From Castellaniella sp. MT123 (lineage in GTDB: Bacteria > Pseudomonadota > Gammaproteobacteria > Burkholderiales > Burkholderiaceae_B), in the NCBI RefSeq assembly GCF_039614765.1, contig NZ_CP154879.1:3162001-3226000 (forward strand): a stretch of DNA of 64,000 nucleotides. The letters are read 5' to 3'. The notes beneath the pieces were generated by a model that had not been told where the DNA came from, did no database searches, and saw nothing but the letters and a program-made list of their open reading frames with translations. Below are positions 24,991-34,393 of this stretch, piece by piece; positions within the stretch are counted from its first letter, which is position 1, and every line of letters starts with the position of its first letter. Both the position numbers and the translations under genes were made by a program.

Positions 24991-25622
24991 GTTTGTTGCC
25001 TCGCCCACAGGCGGATCGTGTCGAACCGATCGAAGCCCCAGAAGGGTTCGCCATCGATCAGCAGGAAGGGCGAGCCGAAGACGCCCAGGGCCAACGCATC
25101 GTCGTTGGCTTGGCGTAGCAGGGCCTTGACGGGTTCCGATGCGATCGCATCGGCCAGGGGCGCCGTCGCCAGACCCACTTCGCCCGCCAGCCGGAGCGCC
25201 TGGTCGGCCTGGCCGATGGGCACGTTATCCACGTAATAGGCGCGAAAGACGCGGTGGGCGTAAGCGATGGCCAGATCCGGATCGGTCTGGCTCACGTGCA
25301 GCATGATGCGCGCCGGCGCGACCGCGGCAATGGGAAAAGGGTCTGGCAACCGGAAGGGAATATCGTGCAGTCGTGCCGTGCGCAGCATATCGTGCCGGGA
25401 ATAATCCCCTTTGATCGGGATTTGCACCAGGGGGGCCGTGCCGGTGGCCTGGAACATGGGCCCCAGCAGGATGGGGTGCCAGCGTGTGGCACGCCGCAGT
25501 TCCCGGGCCAGGGCGTCTATCCGCGTGCTGGCGAAGTATCCGTAGGGCGATGAGAAATCGAAGTAGAAATCGATCGCGGCGGATGCCGTCGTGGGACGAC
25601 CTTGCGGGTTCCGGTTGACCAT
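24987..25622 (-). CDS. 2-hydroxychromene-2-carboxylate isomerase (DsbA family)
   Basis: Thioredoxin-fold kappa-class GST-like protein of 211 residues. The opening FYFDFSSPYGYFAS has the Ser that activates glutathione in this family, and the closing FGSPFLLIDGEPFWGFDR is diagnostic. Family members isomerise ring-fission products of naphthalene-like aromatics, but many homologues have other roles. No other aromatic-ring genes are nearby. It is the middle gene between a flavin reductase (4-base gap) and the amidotransferase (4-base overlap). Confidence 0.87.
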   Translation of the reverse strand: MVNRNPQGRPTTASAAIDFYFDFSSPYGYFASTRIDALARELRRATRWHPILLGPMFQATGTAPLVQIPIKGDYSRHDMLRTARLHDIPFRLPDPFPIAAVAPARIMLHVSQTDPDLAIAYAHRVFRAYYVDNVPIGQADQALRLAGEVGLATAPLADAIASEPVKALLRQANDDALALGVFGSPFLLIDGEPFWGFDRFDTIRLWARQQT

Positions 25623-25626
25623 CGGA

Positions 25627-26337
25627 TCAGTATCCTTCGAATTCTTCTGTACGGATGTTGTCCTCGTTGGCGTCTATTTTCACCAGCAGGGCGCGCATGG
25701 CCTTGACCATGCCTTCAGGGCCGGACAGGTAGAATTTCGGCGTCGCCAGATCGGGCACGTGGCGCCGGATCATGGCCGCATCGACGTGGCCGTGTTCGGC
25801 GCCGTCAGCCTGATTCTGCGTATAGACCTGCACGAAAGTGAAGTTCGCATGCTGGCTGGCCAGTTGTTTGAGTTCGTCGACGTAGGCCGCCTGGGCCGGC
25901 GTCCGGTTCGCATAGATCAGGGTCAGGTGGTGCGCCGTCCGGTCGTGCAGCGCCTGGACGATCATGCTGCGCACTGGCGTGATGCCAATGCCGCCGATGA
26001 TGAAGACGGCCGGGACGGATTCGGTCTTGTGCAGCGTGAAATCGCCAAAGGGCGCGATCAGCTTGACCACCGTCCCATCCGGGGTCTTGCGAAAGGCTTC
26101 CTTGAATGGTGTACCGCGCATTCGTGTGGCCACCGCAATGTGGGGCTCGAACGGCGCGTTGACGAAGGAAAACCCATGCATGCCGTCGTGCTTCGGGGTG
26201 CCCTCGGGGCTGGGCAGCTTGATGTCGCAGAACTGCCCGGCGCGGACATCCAGCCCAGCGGGCTTTTCCAGCGTGAATTCCATCGTGCCTTCGGCAACTT
26301 CCCGTTTGCCGAGGAGCTTGACATCATAGGTCGTCAT
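25627..26337 (-). CDS. FAD-dependent oxidoreductase, ferredoxin-NADP reductase fold
   Basis: Protein of 236 residues with an FAD-binding barrel (HGFSFVNAP in place of RxYS) and an NAD(P) domain (FIIGGIGITPVRSM, and YLSGPEGMVKAM near the C-terminus). No iron-sulfur domain is attached. ATG 26337 has AGAGG about eight bases upstream; the in-frame start at 26385 has none. First gene of the operon with the isomerase and amidotransferase. It may feed electrons to an unknown oxygenase or act as a flavin reductase. Confidence 0.85.
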   Translation of the reverse strand: MTTYDVKLLGKREVAEGTMEFTLEKPAGLDVRAGQFCDIKLPSPEGTPKHDGMHGFSFVNAPFEPHIAVATRMRGTPFKEAFRKTPDGTVVKLIAPFGDFTLHKTESVPAVFIIGGIGITPVRSMIVQALHDRTAHHLTLIYANRTPAQAAYVDELKQLASQHANFTFVQVYTQNQADGAEHGHVDAAMIRRHVPDLATPKFYLSGPEGMVKAMRALLVKIDANEDNIRTEEFEGY

Positions 26338-26554
26338 GGCTTGCCTCTCGTCGATAAAGTCGATCACGGAACGTGTTTCCGTCAATCCGCCGGCGGAACG
26401 CTGCAGACAGTATAGGTCTGAAGCTTGTGGGACGATGCCTTCATGCGGACGGTGTCAGGGGCATTCACCGGGAACGTGACCCGGGGCGGGACTGGCCGTG
26501 CGTCGGGGTCGGCAGGTCTACAATGAACCACGTCTGTTCTTCGAGGCGTGCAAC
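26338..26554. promoter_or_regulatory. divergent promoter region
   Basis: A 217-base gap between the minus-strand flavin reductase operon and the plus-strand NDH-2-like gene. It must hold promoters for both directions. No strong inverted repeat or gene was seen. Confidence 0.35.
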
Positions 26555-27811
26555 ATGTCCGATTCCGTTCATGGTGATGCGCGGGCCCAGGCGCCGCGCA
26601 TCCTGATCCTGGGGGCCGGGTTTGCCGGCCTGTGGGCTGCCGTTGGTGCGGCCCGTAAAATATCCGGGTCGGCCCATGTCCATGGTCCGATCGAGATCCT
26701 GGTCGTCAATGCGAGGCCCTTTCACAGCATCCGGGTACGTAACTACGAACCGGACCTGGAGGTCACCAAAGTACCCCTTGCGGATGTCCTGGACCCCATC
26801 GGCGTGGCCTGGCTGCAGGCCACCGTCACCCGGATCGACGTGGCGAGCCGTCAGGTCCAGGTACGGCTGGCCGATGGCGCCTCGCGCGTCCTGGACTACA
26901 CGCGCCTGGTATTCGCCCTGGGTAGCGCGCTGGTGCGCCCGGCTGTCCCCGGGCTGGCCGAACATGCGCTGGATGTGGATACCTACGAGGGCGCCCTGAG
27001 GCTGCACGAGCATCTGGCCTCTCTGCCCGCGCGGCCCGCGTCGACGGGCCGCTACACCGCCATCGTCATCGGGGCGGGGCTGACCGGCACGGAAATTGCC
27101 TCGGAACTGCCTGACCGGCTGGCCAGGGTCGCGGGCGCACGCGAAGACGTGCGGGTGATCCTGATGGACCGCAACGAACAGATCGCGCATGCCATGGGCG
27201 AAGCCCAGCCTGTGATCGAGCAGGCCATGCGCGCGATGGGGGTCGAATTGCGGCCGGCCGTCCAGGTCAGCCGGGTGACGCAAACCGGTGTGGAACTGGG
27301 GGGCGGCGAGGTCATCCCGGCATCGACGGTGATCTGGTGCGGCGGCATGCGGGCCAACGAACTGACCGCACAGGTCCCGGGAGAACATGACGAACTGGGC
27401 CGGCTGCTGGTGGACAACTGCCTGCGGGTCCGGGGTGTGGACGGGGTTTTCGCTGCGGGCGACAGCGCCCGCAGCCTGATCGACGGCAAGCAACCGTCGA
27501 TCATGTCCTGCCAGTACGGGCGGCCCATGGGGCGTTTTGTGGGGCACAATGTCGCCGCCGATCTGCTGGGCGAACCCTTGCTGCCCCTGAGTATCGACTG
27601 GTACACCACCATCGTCGACCTGGGCCCCTGGGGTGCCGTCTACACGCAAAGCCGTGACCGGATTCTGGTGGCCCAGGGGGCACAGGCCAAGCGCACCAAG
27701 CGGTTGATCAATGGCGAGCGGATCTATCCGCCGCTGAATCGCAATCGGGACGACATCCTGACAGCCGGTGCGCCGACAGTGCAGACGCCGCCGCCGGACA
27801 ACGTACTTTGA
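26555..27811 (+). CDS. NAD(P)/FAD-dependent oxidoreductase, type II NADH dehydrogenase-like
   Basis: Flavoprotein of 418 residues with two dinucleotide folds: ILILGAGFAGLWAA (FAD) near the N-terminus and AIVIGAGLTGTEIASEL (NADH) near residue 175. GVFAAGDSA closes the FAD site. It resembles NDH-2, but has no obvious C-terminal membrane helix, so it may be peripheral. ATG 26555 is preceded by TCGAGG; an earlier start at 26498 lacks an RBS. It ends 20 bases from the convergent LysR gene. Confidence 0.87.
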   Translation: MSDSVHGDARAQAPRILILGAGFAGLWAAVGAARKISGSAHVHGPIEILVVNARPFHSIRVRNYEPDLEVTKVPLADVLDPIGVAWLQATVTRIDVASRQVQVRLADGASRVLDYTRLVFALGSALVRPAVPGLAEHALDVDTYEGALRLHEHLASLPARPASTGRYTAIVIGAGLTGTEIASELPDRLARVAGAREDVRVILMDRNEQIAHAMGEAQPVIEQAMRAMGVELRPAVQVSRVTQTGVELGGGEVIPASTVIWCGGMRANELTAQVPGEHDELGRLLVDNCLRVRGVDGVFAAGDSARSLIDGKQPSIMSCQYGRPMGRFVGHNVAADLLGEPLLPLSIDWYTTIVDLGPWGAVYTQSRDRILVAQGAQAKRTKRLINGERIYPPLNRNRDDILTAGAPTVQTPPPDNVL

Positions 27812-27830
27812 GCTCGGCCTGAGTGCCGGA

Positions 27831-28754
27831 TTAAGCCGCGATTCTGCACCCTTGCCAGAATCCGTGCTCGACGAGATCGATGGTCAGGCTGCGGCACAAT
27901 TCCAGCACTTCGTGGGTTGCCACCGACATGGGCAGCGTTTCGCTGACGCACAGGCAGATTTCGCGCGAAAGCTCGATTTCCAGCGGATGTATCGCGATGG
28001 TGCCGTCCCGGACTTCTTCGTGCCCGGCCGAGTAAGGCAGTACGGTCGTGGCGATCCCGGCCTTGACGGCGGGAATCAGGATGGCGGACGTGCTGGCCTC
28101 GGCCAGCAGATGGTAGGACAGGTGCCGCTGCAGGAAGGCATGCTCGATGCGGGAGCGCAATGTGTTGGGCAGGCTGGGCAGCACCAGCGGATAGCCGGCC
28201 ATCTCCTCCAGGGATACAGTGGACGAGCTGTGGCGTAGGGCAGGGTGAGCGAACAGATAAAGATCTTCGAACAGCAGGGGTTCGCACGCCATGCCCTTGG
28301 GCTTCTTCGGGTCGGGGGCCAGCGCGAAATCGACGCGTCCCTGCATGACCATCGACGTCAGATCGGCGCTGGGGACGTCCACGATCTCCAGCACGACGGC
28401 GGGGTAGGTTTCGCGGACCCGCTCGATCAGACGCAGCGCCAGCATTCTGGCGGTGCTGGATGCCATGCCAATCGACACCGTGCCCGATATCGCCCCGTGT
28501 TTGCGGGAGATGAGCGCGCGGGTATTGTCGACCTGCCGCAAGATGGTGCGGGCGTGCCGGTACAGCAGCTCGCCTTCTTCGGTCGCCAGCATGCCGCGCG
28601 CGCTGCGGTTCAATAGTTTGACCCCTAATTCTTCCTCCAGCAGGGTAATCTGCTGGCTCAGGGCCGGCTGTGCGATATGCAGCGTCTCGGCCGCGCGGGT
28701 CATGTTCTGGGCCTCGACGATGCGCGTGAAATAGTTCAGCTGCCTCAGGTTCAT
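27831..28754 (-). CDS. LysR family transcriptional regulator (Nac/tricarballylate-type)
   Basis: Protein of 307 residues. The HTH reads MTRAAETLHIAQPALSQQI; the effector domain contains GMASSTARMLAL and DLTSMVMQGRVDFALAPD. This group commonly controls catabolism of organic acids. It faces the CoA-transferase/TRAP operon across 118 bases that hold a LysR-type repeat, so it probably regulates that module and itself. Confidence 0.88.
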   Translation of the reverse strand: MNLRQLNYFTRIVEAQNMTRAAETLHIAQPALSQQITLLEEELGVKLLNRSARGMLATEEGELLYRHARTILRQVDNTRALISRKHGAISGTVSIGMASSTARMLALRLIERVRETYPAVVLEIVDVPSADLTSMVMQGRVDFALAPDPKKPKGMACEPLLFEDLYLFAHPALRHSSSTVSLEEMAGYPLVLPSLPNTLRSRIEHAFLQRHLSYHLLAEASTSAILIPAVKAGIATTVLPYSAGHEEVRDGTIAIHPLEIELSREICLCVSETLPMSVATHEVLELCRSLTIDLVEHGFWQGCRIAA

Positions 28755-28779
28755 GTTATCCCCTTGCTTTTCTCGGGCT

Positions 28780-28801
28780 CAATCATAAGAAAATCTGATT
28801 G
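28780..28801. promoter_or_regulatory. LysR-type operator in the lysR/CoA-transferase gap
   Basis: Perfect inverted repeat CAATCA-N10-TGATTG containing a T-N11-A core (T28786, A28798). A second short palindrome AAATA-G-TATTT lies at 28812-28822. Spacing of two sites in a divergent gap is usual for LysR activators. Function is inferred. Confidence 0.45.
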
Positions 28802-28872
28802 CCGGTTCAGTAAATAGTATTTCAGTTCGCCGGAAGCCTTCCCTAGAATCGATAAAAACAGATAAAGGAGAC

Positions 28873-30099
28873 ATGTCGGTGGATCTGCCGCTCAAAGGAT
28901 TGAAAGTTCTCGATTTGACCCGGGCACTCTCGGGACCGTTCTGCACCATGATTCTGGCGGACATGGGCGCCGAGGTCATCAAGGTCGAGCCGGCCCCGGA
29001 CGGTGACATGATTCGCCAGTGGGGGCCATTCGATCATGGCATAAGTGTTTATTATCTTAGTGCCAATCGCAACAAGAAAGGCATCGGACTGGATTTCCGG
29101 CATCCGGACGGCCTGTCGCTGCTGCGCCGTCTGGCGTTGCAGTCCGATATCGTGGTCGAAAACTTTCGTGTGGGCACCACCGAAAAAATGGGGCTGGGCT
29201 ACGAAAGCCTGGCCGCCGAGCGCCCAAGCCTGGTCTACGCCTCGATTTCGGGGTTCGGCAACCAGGGGCCCGCCAAGCACTGGGCGGGGTTCGATCAGAT
29301 TGCGCAGGGTTATTCCGGGTTCATGAGCTTGTCGGGAACCCCGGAGACCGGCCCGATGCGGGTCGGGACGGCGGTGGGGGATCTGACTGCGGGGATGTGG
29401 GCGGCCATCGGTGTGCTGGGCGCCTGCGTGGCGCGCCAGCAGACGGGGCGGGGGCAATATGTGCATAGCTCGTTGCTGTCCAGTTTGATCGGGCTGCTCA
29501 GCGTTCAGGGACAACGGTATCTCAGCCTGGGCGAGGTGCCTCAGCCCTGCGGTAATGTCCATCCTGTGATTGCGCCCTATGGCACGTTTCAGACCGCCGA
29601 TGGGCCTTTGAATCTGGCGCCTGCCACGCAGGAAATGTGGGTGCGGCTGTGCGAATTGCTGGGTTGTCCGGAATTGACGGAGGATCCGCGCTTCAGGCTG
29701 AATGCCGATCGCATCCAGCACCGCATGGAGCTCAAAGCGCTGATCGATGCGCGCCTGCAGGCGCGCGGCCGGATGGAGTGGACGCCGATCTTCATCGAGG
29801 CGGGCATTCCCGCTGGCCCCATCAACACGCTGGCGGATGTCTTCGCCGATGAACAGGTGCGCCAGATCGGGCTGGTGGAAACTGTCAAGCATCCGGACCT
29901 GGGTGATCTGCGGCAGGTGGGTCTGCCCTTTCTGATGCAGAATGCCTCAGGTGAAAGTTCGGTCGGTGCCACCGTGCATTCCGCACCGCCGCGCCTCGGG
30001 CAGCATACGGTCCAGGTTCTGCGGGACTACGGACTTGCATCCCACGAGATCGATTGCTTGCTGAAGGATCGGGTCGTTTTTCAGGGACCGGACTCGTAA
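28873..30099 (+). CDS. CaiB/BaiF family CoA transferase (class III)
   Basis: Protein of 408 residues starting with DLPLKGLKVLDLTRALSGPF, the class III opening. Asp170 in AVGDLTAGMW is at the position of the catalytic Asp that forms the acyl-enzyme anhydride in formyl-CoA transferase. It moves CoA between organic acids without ATP. Together with the downstream TRAP system and enoyl-CoA hydratase it suggests uptake, CoA activation and beta-oxidation-like breakdown of a carboxylate. The acid itself is unknown. Confidence 0.9.
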   Translation: MSVDLPLKGLKVLDLTRALSGPFCTMILADMGAEVIKVEPAPDGDMIRQWGPFDHGISVYYLSANRNKKGIGLDFRHPDGLSLLRRLALQSDIVVENFRVGTTEKMGLGYESLAAERPSLVYASISGFGNQGPAKHWAGFDQIAQGYSGFMSLSGTPETGPMRVGTAVGDLTAGMWAAIGVLGACVARQQTGRGQYVHSSLLSSLIGLLSVQGQRYLSLGEVPQPCGNVHPVIAPYGTFQTADGPLNLAPATQEMWVRLCELLGCPELTEDPRFRLNADRIQHRMELKALIDARLQARGRMEWTPIFIEAGIPAGPINTLADVFADEQVRQIGLVETVKHPDLGDLRQVGLPFLMQNASGESSVGATVHSAPPRLGQHTVQVLRDYGLASHEIDCLLKDRVVFQGPDS

Positions 30100-30179
30100 G
30101 GCTCCGGATCATCCAGCGGGAGTACCGCCGGCATCAAAAGTCGCAAAAAGACTTGTGCCGATCACCACAGGAGACAAAC

Positions 30180-31169
30180 ATGAAGTTCAAAACATTGATG
30201 CTCGCCGCAATGTGCGCGCTGGCCGCCGCAACCGTTCAGGCCAAAACCCTGAAGCTGTCCCATCAATGGCCTCAGGGCGACGGCCGGGATGCGGGAGCCC
30301 GCCTGTTCGTGCAAGAAGTCCAGAAGCAGGATCCATCCATCAAATTTCGCGTGTATCCGGGGGCGTCTTTGATCAGCAACCCGCTGAAGCAGATCGATGC
30401 GCTGGCCGACGGTTCCATCGATCTGTCGATTTTTCCGCTGATCTACGCCGTCGGCAAGGCGCCGGAATTTTCCATTACGATCCTGCCCGGCGCTATCAGT
30501 GGCGTGCAGGACGCTATGCGCTTCAAAGGCACGGATTACGAAAAGCGCCTGCAGGAGATCGCGCGTCAGCAGGGTTTCCATATCCTGACCTGGTGGTGGA
30601 CCGAAGGCGGGATCGCCAACAAGGCGCATCCGATCACGACGCCTGATAGCGTCAAGGGGCTGAAATTCCGGGGAGCGGACCGCACGATCGACACAATGCT
30701 CAGGGCGGCGGGGGCGTCTGTCTTTTCCATGCCGTCCACGGAGCTCTACAACGCCTTGCAGACGGGCGTGCTGGACGGATTGATGACGTCCTACGAGACC
30801 TTCATGAGCATGCGTCTGTATGAACAGACGAAATATGCCACCTTGGGTGGGGACTACACGATTTTCGTGGTGTTCCAGCCGCTGGTGATTTCAACCAAGA
30901 CCTGGGACAGCCTGACCGACGCGCAGAAGAAAATCTTCGAAAAAGCTGCGGATGCCACCCTGCCTTCCTTCAACAAGGAGCAGGATCGCATCAAATTCGA
31001 GGCCGTGAAGAAATTCAAGGCGGCGGGTGTCCAGGTGCATGCAATGACCAAGGACGATTACGACAGCTGGCTGGCACTTGCCCACAAGACGGCGTGGCCC
31101 GAGTACGCGTCGATCAGTCCGGCGGCCAAGGGCCTGCTGGAGTCGGTCGAGGCACTGTCCAAGAAATAA
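30180..31169 (+). CDS. TRAP transporter solute-binding protein, DctP family
   Basis: Periplasmic protein of 329 residues with a signal peptide (MKFKTLMLAAMCALAAATVQA, cleavage after residue 21). The body has LKLSHQWPQGD, the conserved KGLKFRGADRT region with the Arg that binds the carboxylate, and LDGLMTSYETF. ATG 30180 follows CACAGGAGACAA. It delivers an organic acid to the DctQ/DctM pair encoded immediately downstream. Confidence 0.93.
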   Translation: MKFKTLMLAAMCALAAATVQAKTLKLSHQWPQGDGRDAGARLFVQEVQKQDPSIKFRVYPGASLISNPLKQIDALADGSIDLSIFPLIYAVGKAPEFSITILPGAISGVQDAMRFKGTDYEKRLQEIARQQGFHILTWWWTEGGIANKAHPITTPDSVKGLKFRGADRTIDTMLRAAGASVFSMPSTELYNALQTGVLDGLMTSYETFMSMRLYEQTKYATLGGDYTIFVVFQPLVISTKTWDSLTDAQKKIFEKAADATLPSFNKEQDRIKFEAVKKFKAAGVQVHAMTKDDYDSWLALAHKTAWPEYASISPAAKGLLESVEALSKK

Positions 31170-31203
31170 ATCGCCGCGTGTTCACTCGCGCCCGGAGGTT
31201 CGT

Positions 31204-31704
31204 GTGCATATCCTGGAAAAGTGTCTGGCTCGGGTCAATGCCGCCCTGGCTGTTCTGGCGGCCATCCTGCTGGTGGTGGCGACCGTCATCATCACCTGGA
31301 TGGTATTCAAGCGAGGCATCGGCCTGCAAAGCTCGTGGGAATTGGAAACGGCCATCGAGCTGATGATCAGCGCCACGTTTCTCGCCTCTCCCTATACGCT
31401 GACCACTGGCGGCCACGTCAAGATGGACTTGCTGGACACCTGGTTGTCGGGATCGGCCGCCCAATGGGTGCCGCTGCTACCCAAGGTTCTGGCATGCGCC
31501 GTGTGCCTGTATCTGGGCTATGCCGGACTGGACATGACGATGCATGCCTATGTCACGGGCGAGCGGGCGCTGGGGGTCTGGCAGCCGCTCGTCTGGCCGA
31601 AATATTCCACGGTGGCGATCGGCATGCTGCTGACCGCCGCGCAGTATGTCCTGGAAATTCTGCGGGCCATCGGGTACCGCGAACAGGGGGTCGATCATGT
31701 CTGA
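31204..31704 (+). CDS. TRAP transporter small permease, DctQ family
   Basis: Protein of 166 residues with four predicted helices (the first at ALAVLAAILLVVATVIITWMV minus its edges). GTG 31204 with CGGAGG just upstream gives the typical DctQ N-terminus HILEKCLARVNA; the longer frame has an arginine-rich, non-DctQ leader. It overlaps dctM by eight bases. It stabilises the large permease. Confidence 0.88.
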   Translation: MHILEKCLARVNAALAVLAAILLVVATVIITWMVFKRGIGLQSSWELETAIELMISATFLASPYTLTTGGHVKMDLLDTWLSGSAAQWVPLLPKVLACAVCLYLGYAGLDMTMHAYVTGERALGVWQPLVWPKYSTVAIGMLLTAAQYVLEILRAIGYREQGVDHV

Positions 31705-33022
31705 GCTGCAGATTGGCTTTGTGCTGTTCATTGCTACCTTTTTGGTGTTGTTCTCGGGCATCCCGATCGGATTCGGGCTGGTTCTGATTTCCATCGTGTT
31801 CCTGGTGGTGTTCGGGGATGGCGGCGCGTTGGCGGCGGTATCGAATATCTTCGTCGGGGAATTGTCCAGTTTTGCGCTGCTGACCATCCCGCTGTTCGTG
31901 CTGCTTGGATGCACGATCGGCGCTTCAAGGGCTGGCAAGGATCTATACGAATCACTGCATCGCTGGCTGGTGCGGGTACCGGGCGGACTGGTGATTGCCA
32001 ATATCACCGGGTGCGGGCTGTTCGCGGCAATGTGCGGCTCCAGCCCCGCGACGGCGGCGGCAATCGGCAAGATCGGGATTCCGGAGATGATCAATCGACA
32101 CGTCCCGCCGCGGCTGGCGACCGGATCCATCGCTGCGGGCGGCACGCTGGGCATTCTGATCCCGCCGTCGCTGACCCTGATCGTCTATGGGATCGTGACG
32201 CATACCTCGATTGCCCGGCTGTTTCTGGCGGGGGTGGTGCCCGGCGTCGTGCTGGTCATTCTGTTTGCTCTGTATGCGTGGCTCTCCAGCGTGCGTCTGG
32301 ACCGGATCCGGAAGGACGGCAAGGTCGTGCAGGAAAGCTATTCCTTCGGCGAAAAGATGCGGGGATCGGTGAAGTCGCTGCCGTTTCTGGCGATCATCAT
32401 GGCGGTGACCGTGTTCATGTACACGGGGTTTGCCACGCCCTCGGAAGTCGCGGCAGTGGCGGCCTTCATGGCCCTCGTTCTGGTCATGTTCCTGTACCGG
32501 ACTTATCGGTTCCGCGACCTGTGGCCGATGATGCGGGACACCGTGCGCGAGTCGTGCATGATCCTGATGATCGTGGCCGGGGCCGCTGTCTACGCGTATA
32601 TGATGTCCTATCTGTATATCACGCAAAGCTTGGCGGAATGGGTGTTCGGCTGGGGGCTCGGTTATTGGCAACTGATTCTGCTCCTGAATGTCTTTCTGCT
32701 GGTGGCGGGCTTCTTCCTGCCGCCCGTGTCGGTGATCCTGATGAGCATGCCGATCATCCTGCCCGTGCTGACGCAGAGCAACATCGATCTGGTCTGGTTT
32801 TCCATCATCATGACGATCAATCTGGAAGTCGGGCTGATCCATCCGCCGCTGGGGCTGAATCTGTTCGTGATCCAGGGGGTGGCGCCTCAGGTCGCGCTGC
32901 GCGACATCATGCTGGGGGTATTGCCGTTCGTGGCTATCATGCTGGTTTTCATCGGCGTGCTGGCGGTTTTCCCCGAATTGGTCACCTGGCTGCCGGATCG
33001 GCTGATGGGGCCTGGGGCCTGA
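31697..33022 (+). CDS. TRAP transporter large permease, DctM family
   Basis: Membrane protein of 441 residues with about twelve helices. GCGLFAAMCGSSPATAAAIG and AAGGTLGILIPPSLTLIVYG are the hallmark DctM blocks. It imports the carboxylate by sodium symport. ATG 31697 follows AGGGGG. The order P-Q-M and the overlaps show a single operon with the CoA transferase before it and the hydratase after it. Confidence 0.93.
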   Translation: MSELQIGFVLFIATFLVLFSGIPIGFGLVLISIVFLVVFGDGGALAAVSNIFVGELSSFALLTIPLFVLLGCTIGASRAGKDLYESLHRWLVRVPGGLVIANITGCGLFAAMCGSSPATAAAIGKIGIPEMINRHVPPRLATGSIAAGGTLGILIPPSLTLIVYGIVTHTSIARLFLAGVVPGVVLVILFALYAWLSSVRLDRIRKDGKVVQESYSFGEKMRGSVKSLPFLAIIMAVTVFMYTGFATPSEVAAVAAFMALVLVMFLYRTYRFRDLWPMMRDTVRESCMILMIVAGAAVYAYMMSYLYITQSLAEWVFGWGLGYWQLILLLNVFLLVAGFFLPPVSVILMSMPIILPVLTQSNIDLVWFSIIMTINLEVGLIHPPLGLNLFVIQGVAPQVALRDIMLGVLPFVAIMLVFIGVLAVFPELVTWLPDRLMGPGA

Positions 33023-33059
33023 CGGGTGTCGTAGCCAGGTTGAACGAGGAGTTGTACGA

Positions 33060-33794
33060 ATGCAGGATCAAGAACCGGGATTGGGGTTTCATGGCGATGT
33101 CGCCACCTTGACATTGCGCCGGCCGTCGCAGCACAACCGTATCGCCCCGGAGGACTGCACGGTCATCAGCGGACACTTGCGTCAGGTGGCCGCCCGGGAA
33201 GACATCCGTGCGCTGGTGGTGACCGGAACCGGAGAGAAGACCTTCAGTTCCGGCTACACCCTGGGCGCGATCAAGGATCAGCTGGACGGCCGTTTCGAGG
33301 ACATGCTGGATGAGCTGGAGCAATTTCCGCTGCCGACGATCTGCGCCATGAACGGCAGCGTCTATGGCGGGGCCACTGATCTGGCCTTGTGCTGCGATTT
33401 CCGGGTCGGTGTGACTGGCAGCCGCTTTCTGATGCCGGCGTCGCGGATCGGGCTGCATTATTATCCGGGCGGGATCCGGCGCTATGTCACAGTTCTGGGC
33501 CTGGCCGCGTCCAAGAAGCTGTTCCTGACGGCCCAGACCATTCATGATCAGGAAATGCTGCGCATCGGTTTCCTGCACGAACTGGTCGGGCGCGATGCGC
33601 TGGACGACGCGGTGGGCCGCTATCTGGATGGGATCCGCGCCTGTGAACCCGCTGTACTCAAGTCCGTCAAGGCCGATCTGATGGCAGTGGCCGAGGGCCG
33701 CTACGATGAGCCGCTATTGCGGTCGCACTACGAGGCGTCCTTGCGTTCGGACGCCTTGGCTGCACGCCTGGCCGCCATCACCGCGAAAGGCTGA
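33060..33794 (+). CDS. enoyl-CoA hydratase/isomerase family protein
   Basis: Crotonase-fold protein of 244 residues. The oxyanion-hole blocks are FSSGYTLGAI and AMNGSVYGGATDLALCCDFRV. It lies 37 bases after dctM and shares the transcript. The likely role is hydration or isomerisation of the CoA ester made by the CaiB-type transferase. I cannot choose between hydratase, isomerase and hydrolase. Confidence 0.88.
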   Translation: MQDQEPGLGFHGDVATLTLRRPSQHNRIAPEDCTVISGHLRQVAAREDIRALVVTGTGEKTFSSGYTLGAIKDQLDGRFEDMLDELEQFPLPTICAMNGSVYGGATDLALCCDFRVGVTGSRFLMPASRIGLHYYPGGIRRYVTVLGLAASKKLFLTAQTIHDQEMLRIGFLHELVGRDALDDAVGRYLDGIRACEPAVLKSVKADLMAVAEGRYDEPLLRSHYEASLRSDALAARLAAITAKG

Positions 33795-33841
33795 GATTCC
33801 CGCAGGGGACCGGTGCCGCCGACCTGTTTCGCGGCGTGGCT

Positions 33842-34324
33842 TCAATCCCTGAAATTCTGGAACTGCAGCGGCAGGTCCACATCGGTCTTGCGCAGCAGCG
33901 CGATGGCTTCCTGCAGGTCGTCGCGTTTTTTGCCCGAGACGCGCAGCTTGTCGCCGTTGATCTGGGTTTCGACCTTGAGCTTGGCCTGCTTGACGGCGGC
34001 GATCAGCTTTTTCGAGATTGCCTGTTCGATCCCCTGGCGGATCGTGACCTTCTGGCGGGCACCGCCCAGGTTTTCCAGTGGATCGTCCAGTTCCAGGCAG
34101 CGCACGTCGATGCCGCGCGCCGACAGGCGTCCACGCAGGATGTCGAGCATCTGCTTCAGCTGAAAGGCGCTGGGTGCCGACTGCGTGATGACGTAGCCTT
34201 CCAGTTCGAAATGGGCGTCGGTGCCCTTGAAATCGAAGCGGGTTGCGAGTTCCCGGTTGGCCTGATCGACGGCGTTGGTCAGTTCGTGTTTGTCGACTTC
34301 CGAGACGACGTCAAAGCTGGGCAT
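33842..34324 (-). CDS. yajQ: YajQ family nucleotide-binding (cyclic di-GMP-binding) protein
   Basis: Protein of 160 residues matching YajQ along its length, from MPSFDVVSEVDKHEL to the DLPLQFQNFRD end. Two ferredoxin-like domains. Xanthomonas and Pseudomonas homologues bind cyclic di-GMP and affect virulence genes; direct DNA or RNA targets here are unknown. It is encoded alone, convergent with the enoyl-CoA hydratase gene. Confidence 0.95.
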   Translation of the reverse strand: MPSFDVVSEVDKHELTNAVDQANRELATRFDFKGTDAHFELEGYVITQSAPSAFQLKQMLDILRGRLSARGIDVRCLELDDPLENLGGARQKVTIRQGIEQAISKKLIAAVKQAKLKVETQINGDKLRVSGKKRDDLQEAIALLRKTDVDLPLQFQNFRD

Positions 34325-34393
34325 GGTCAGGTCCTGGTATTGAAAACGATGCCTTGATTGTAGAGGACGCGGGCGTCCCGTCCGGATGAGCCA

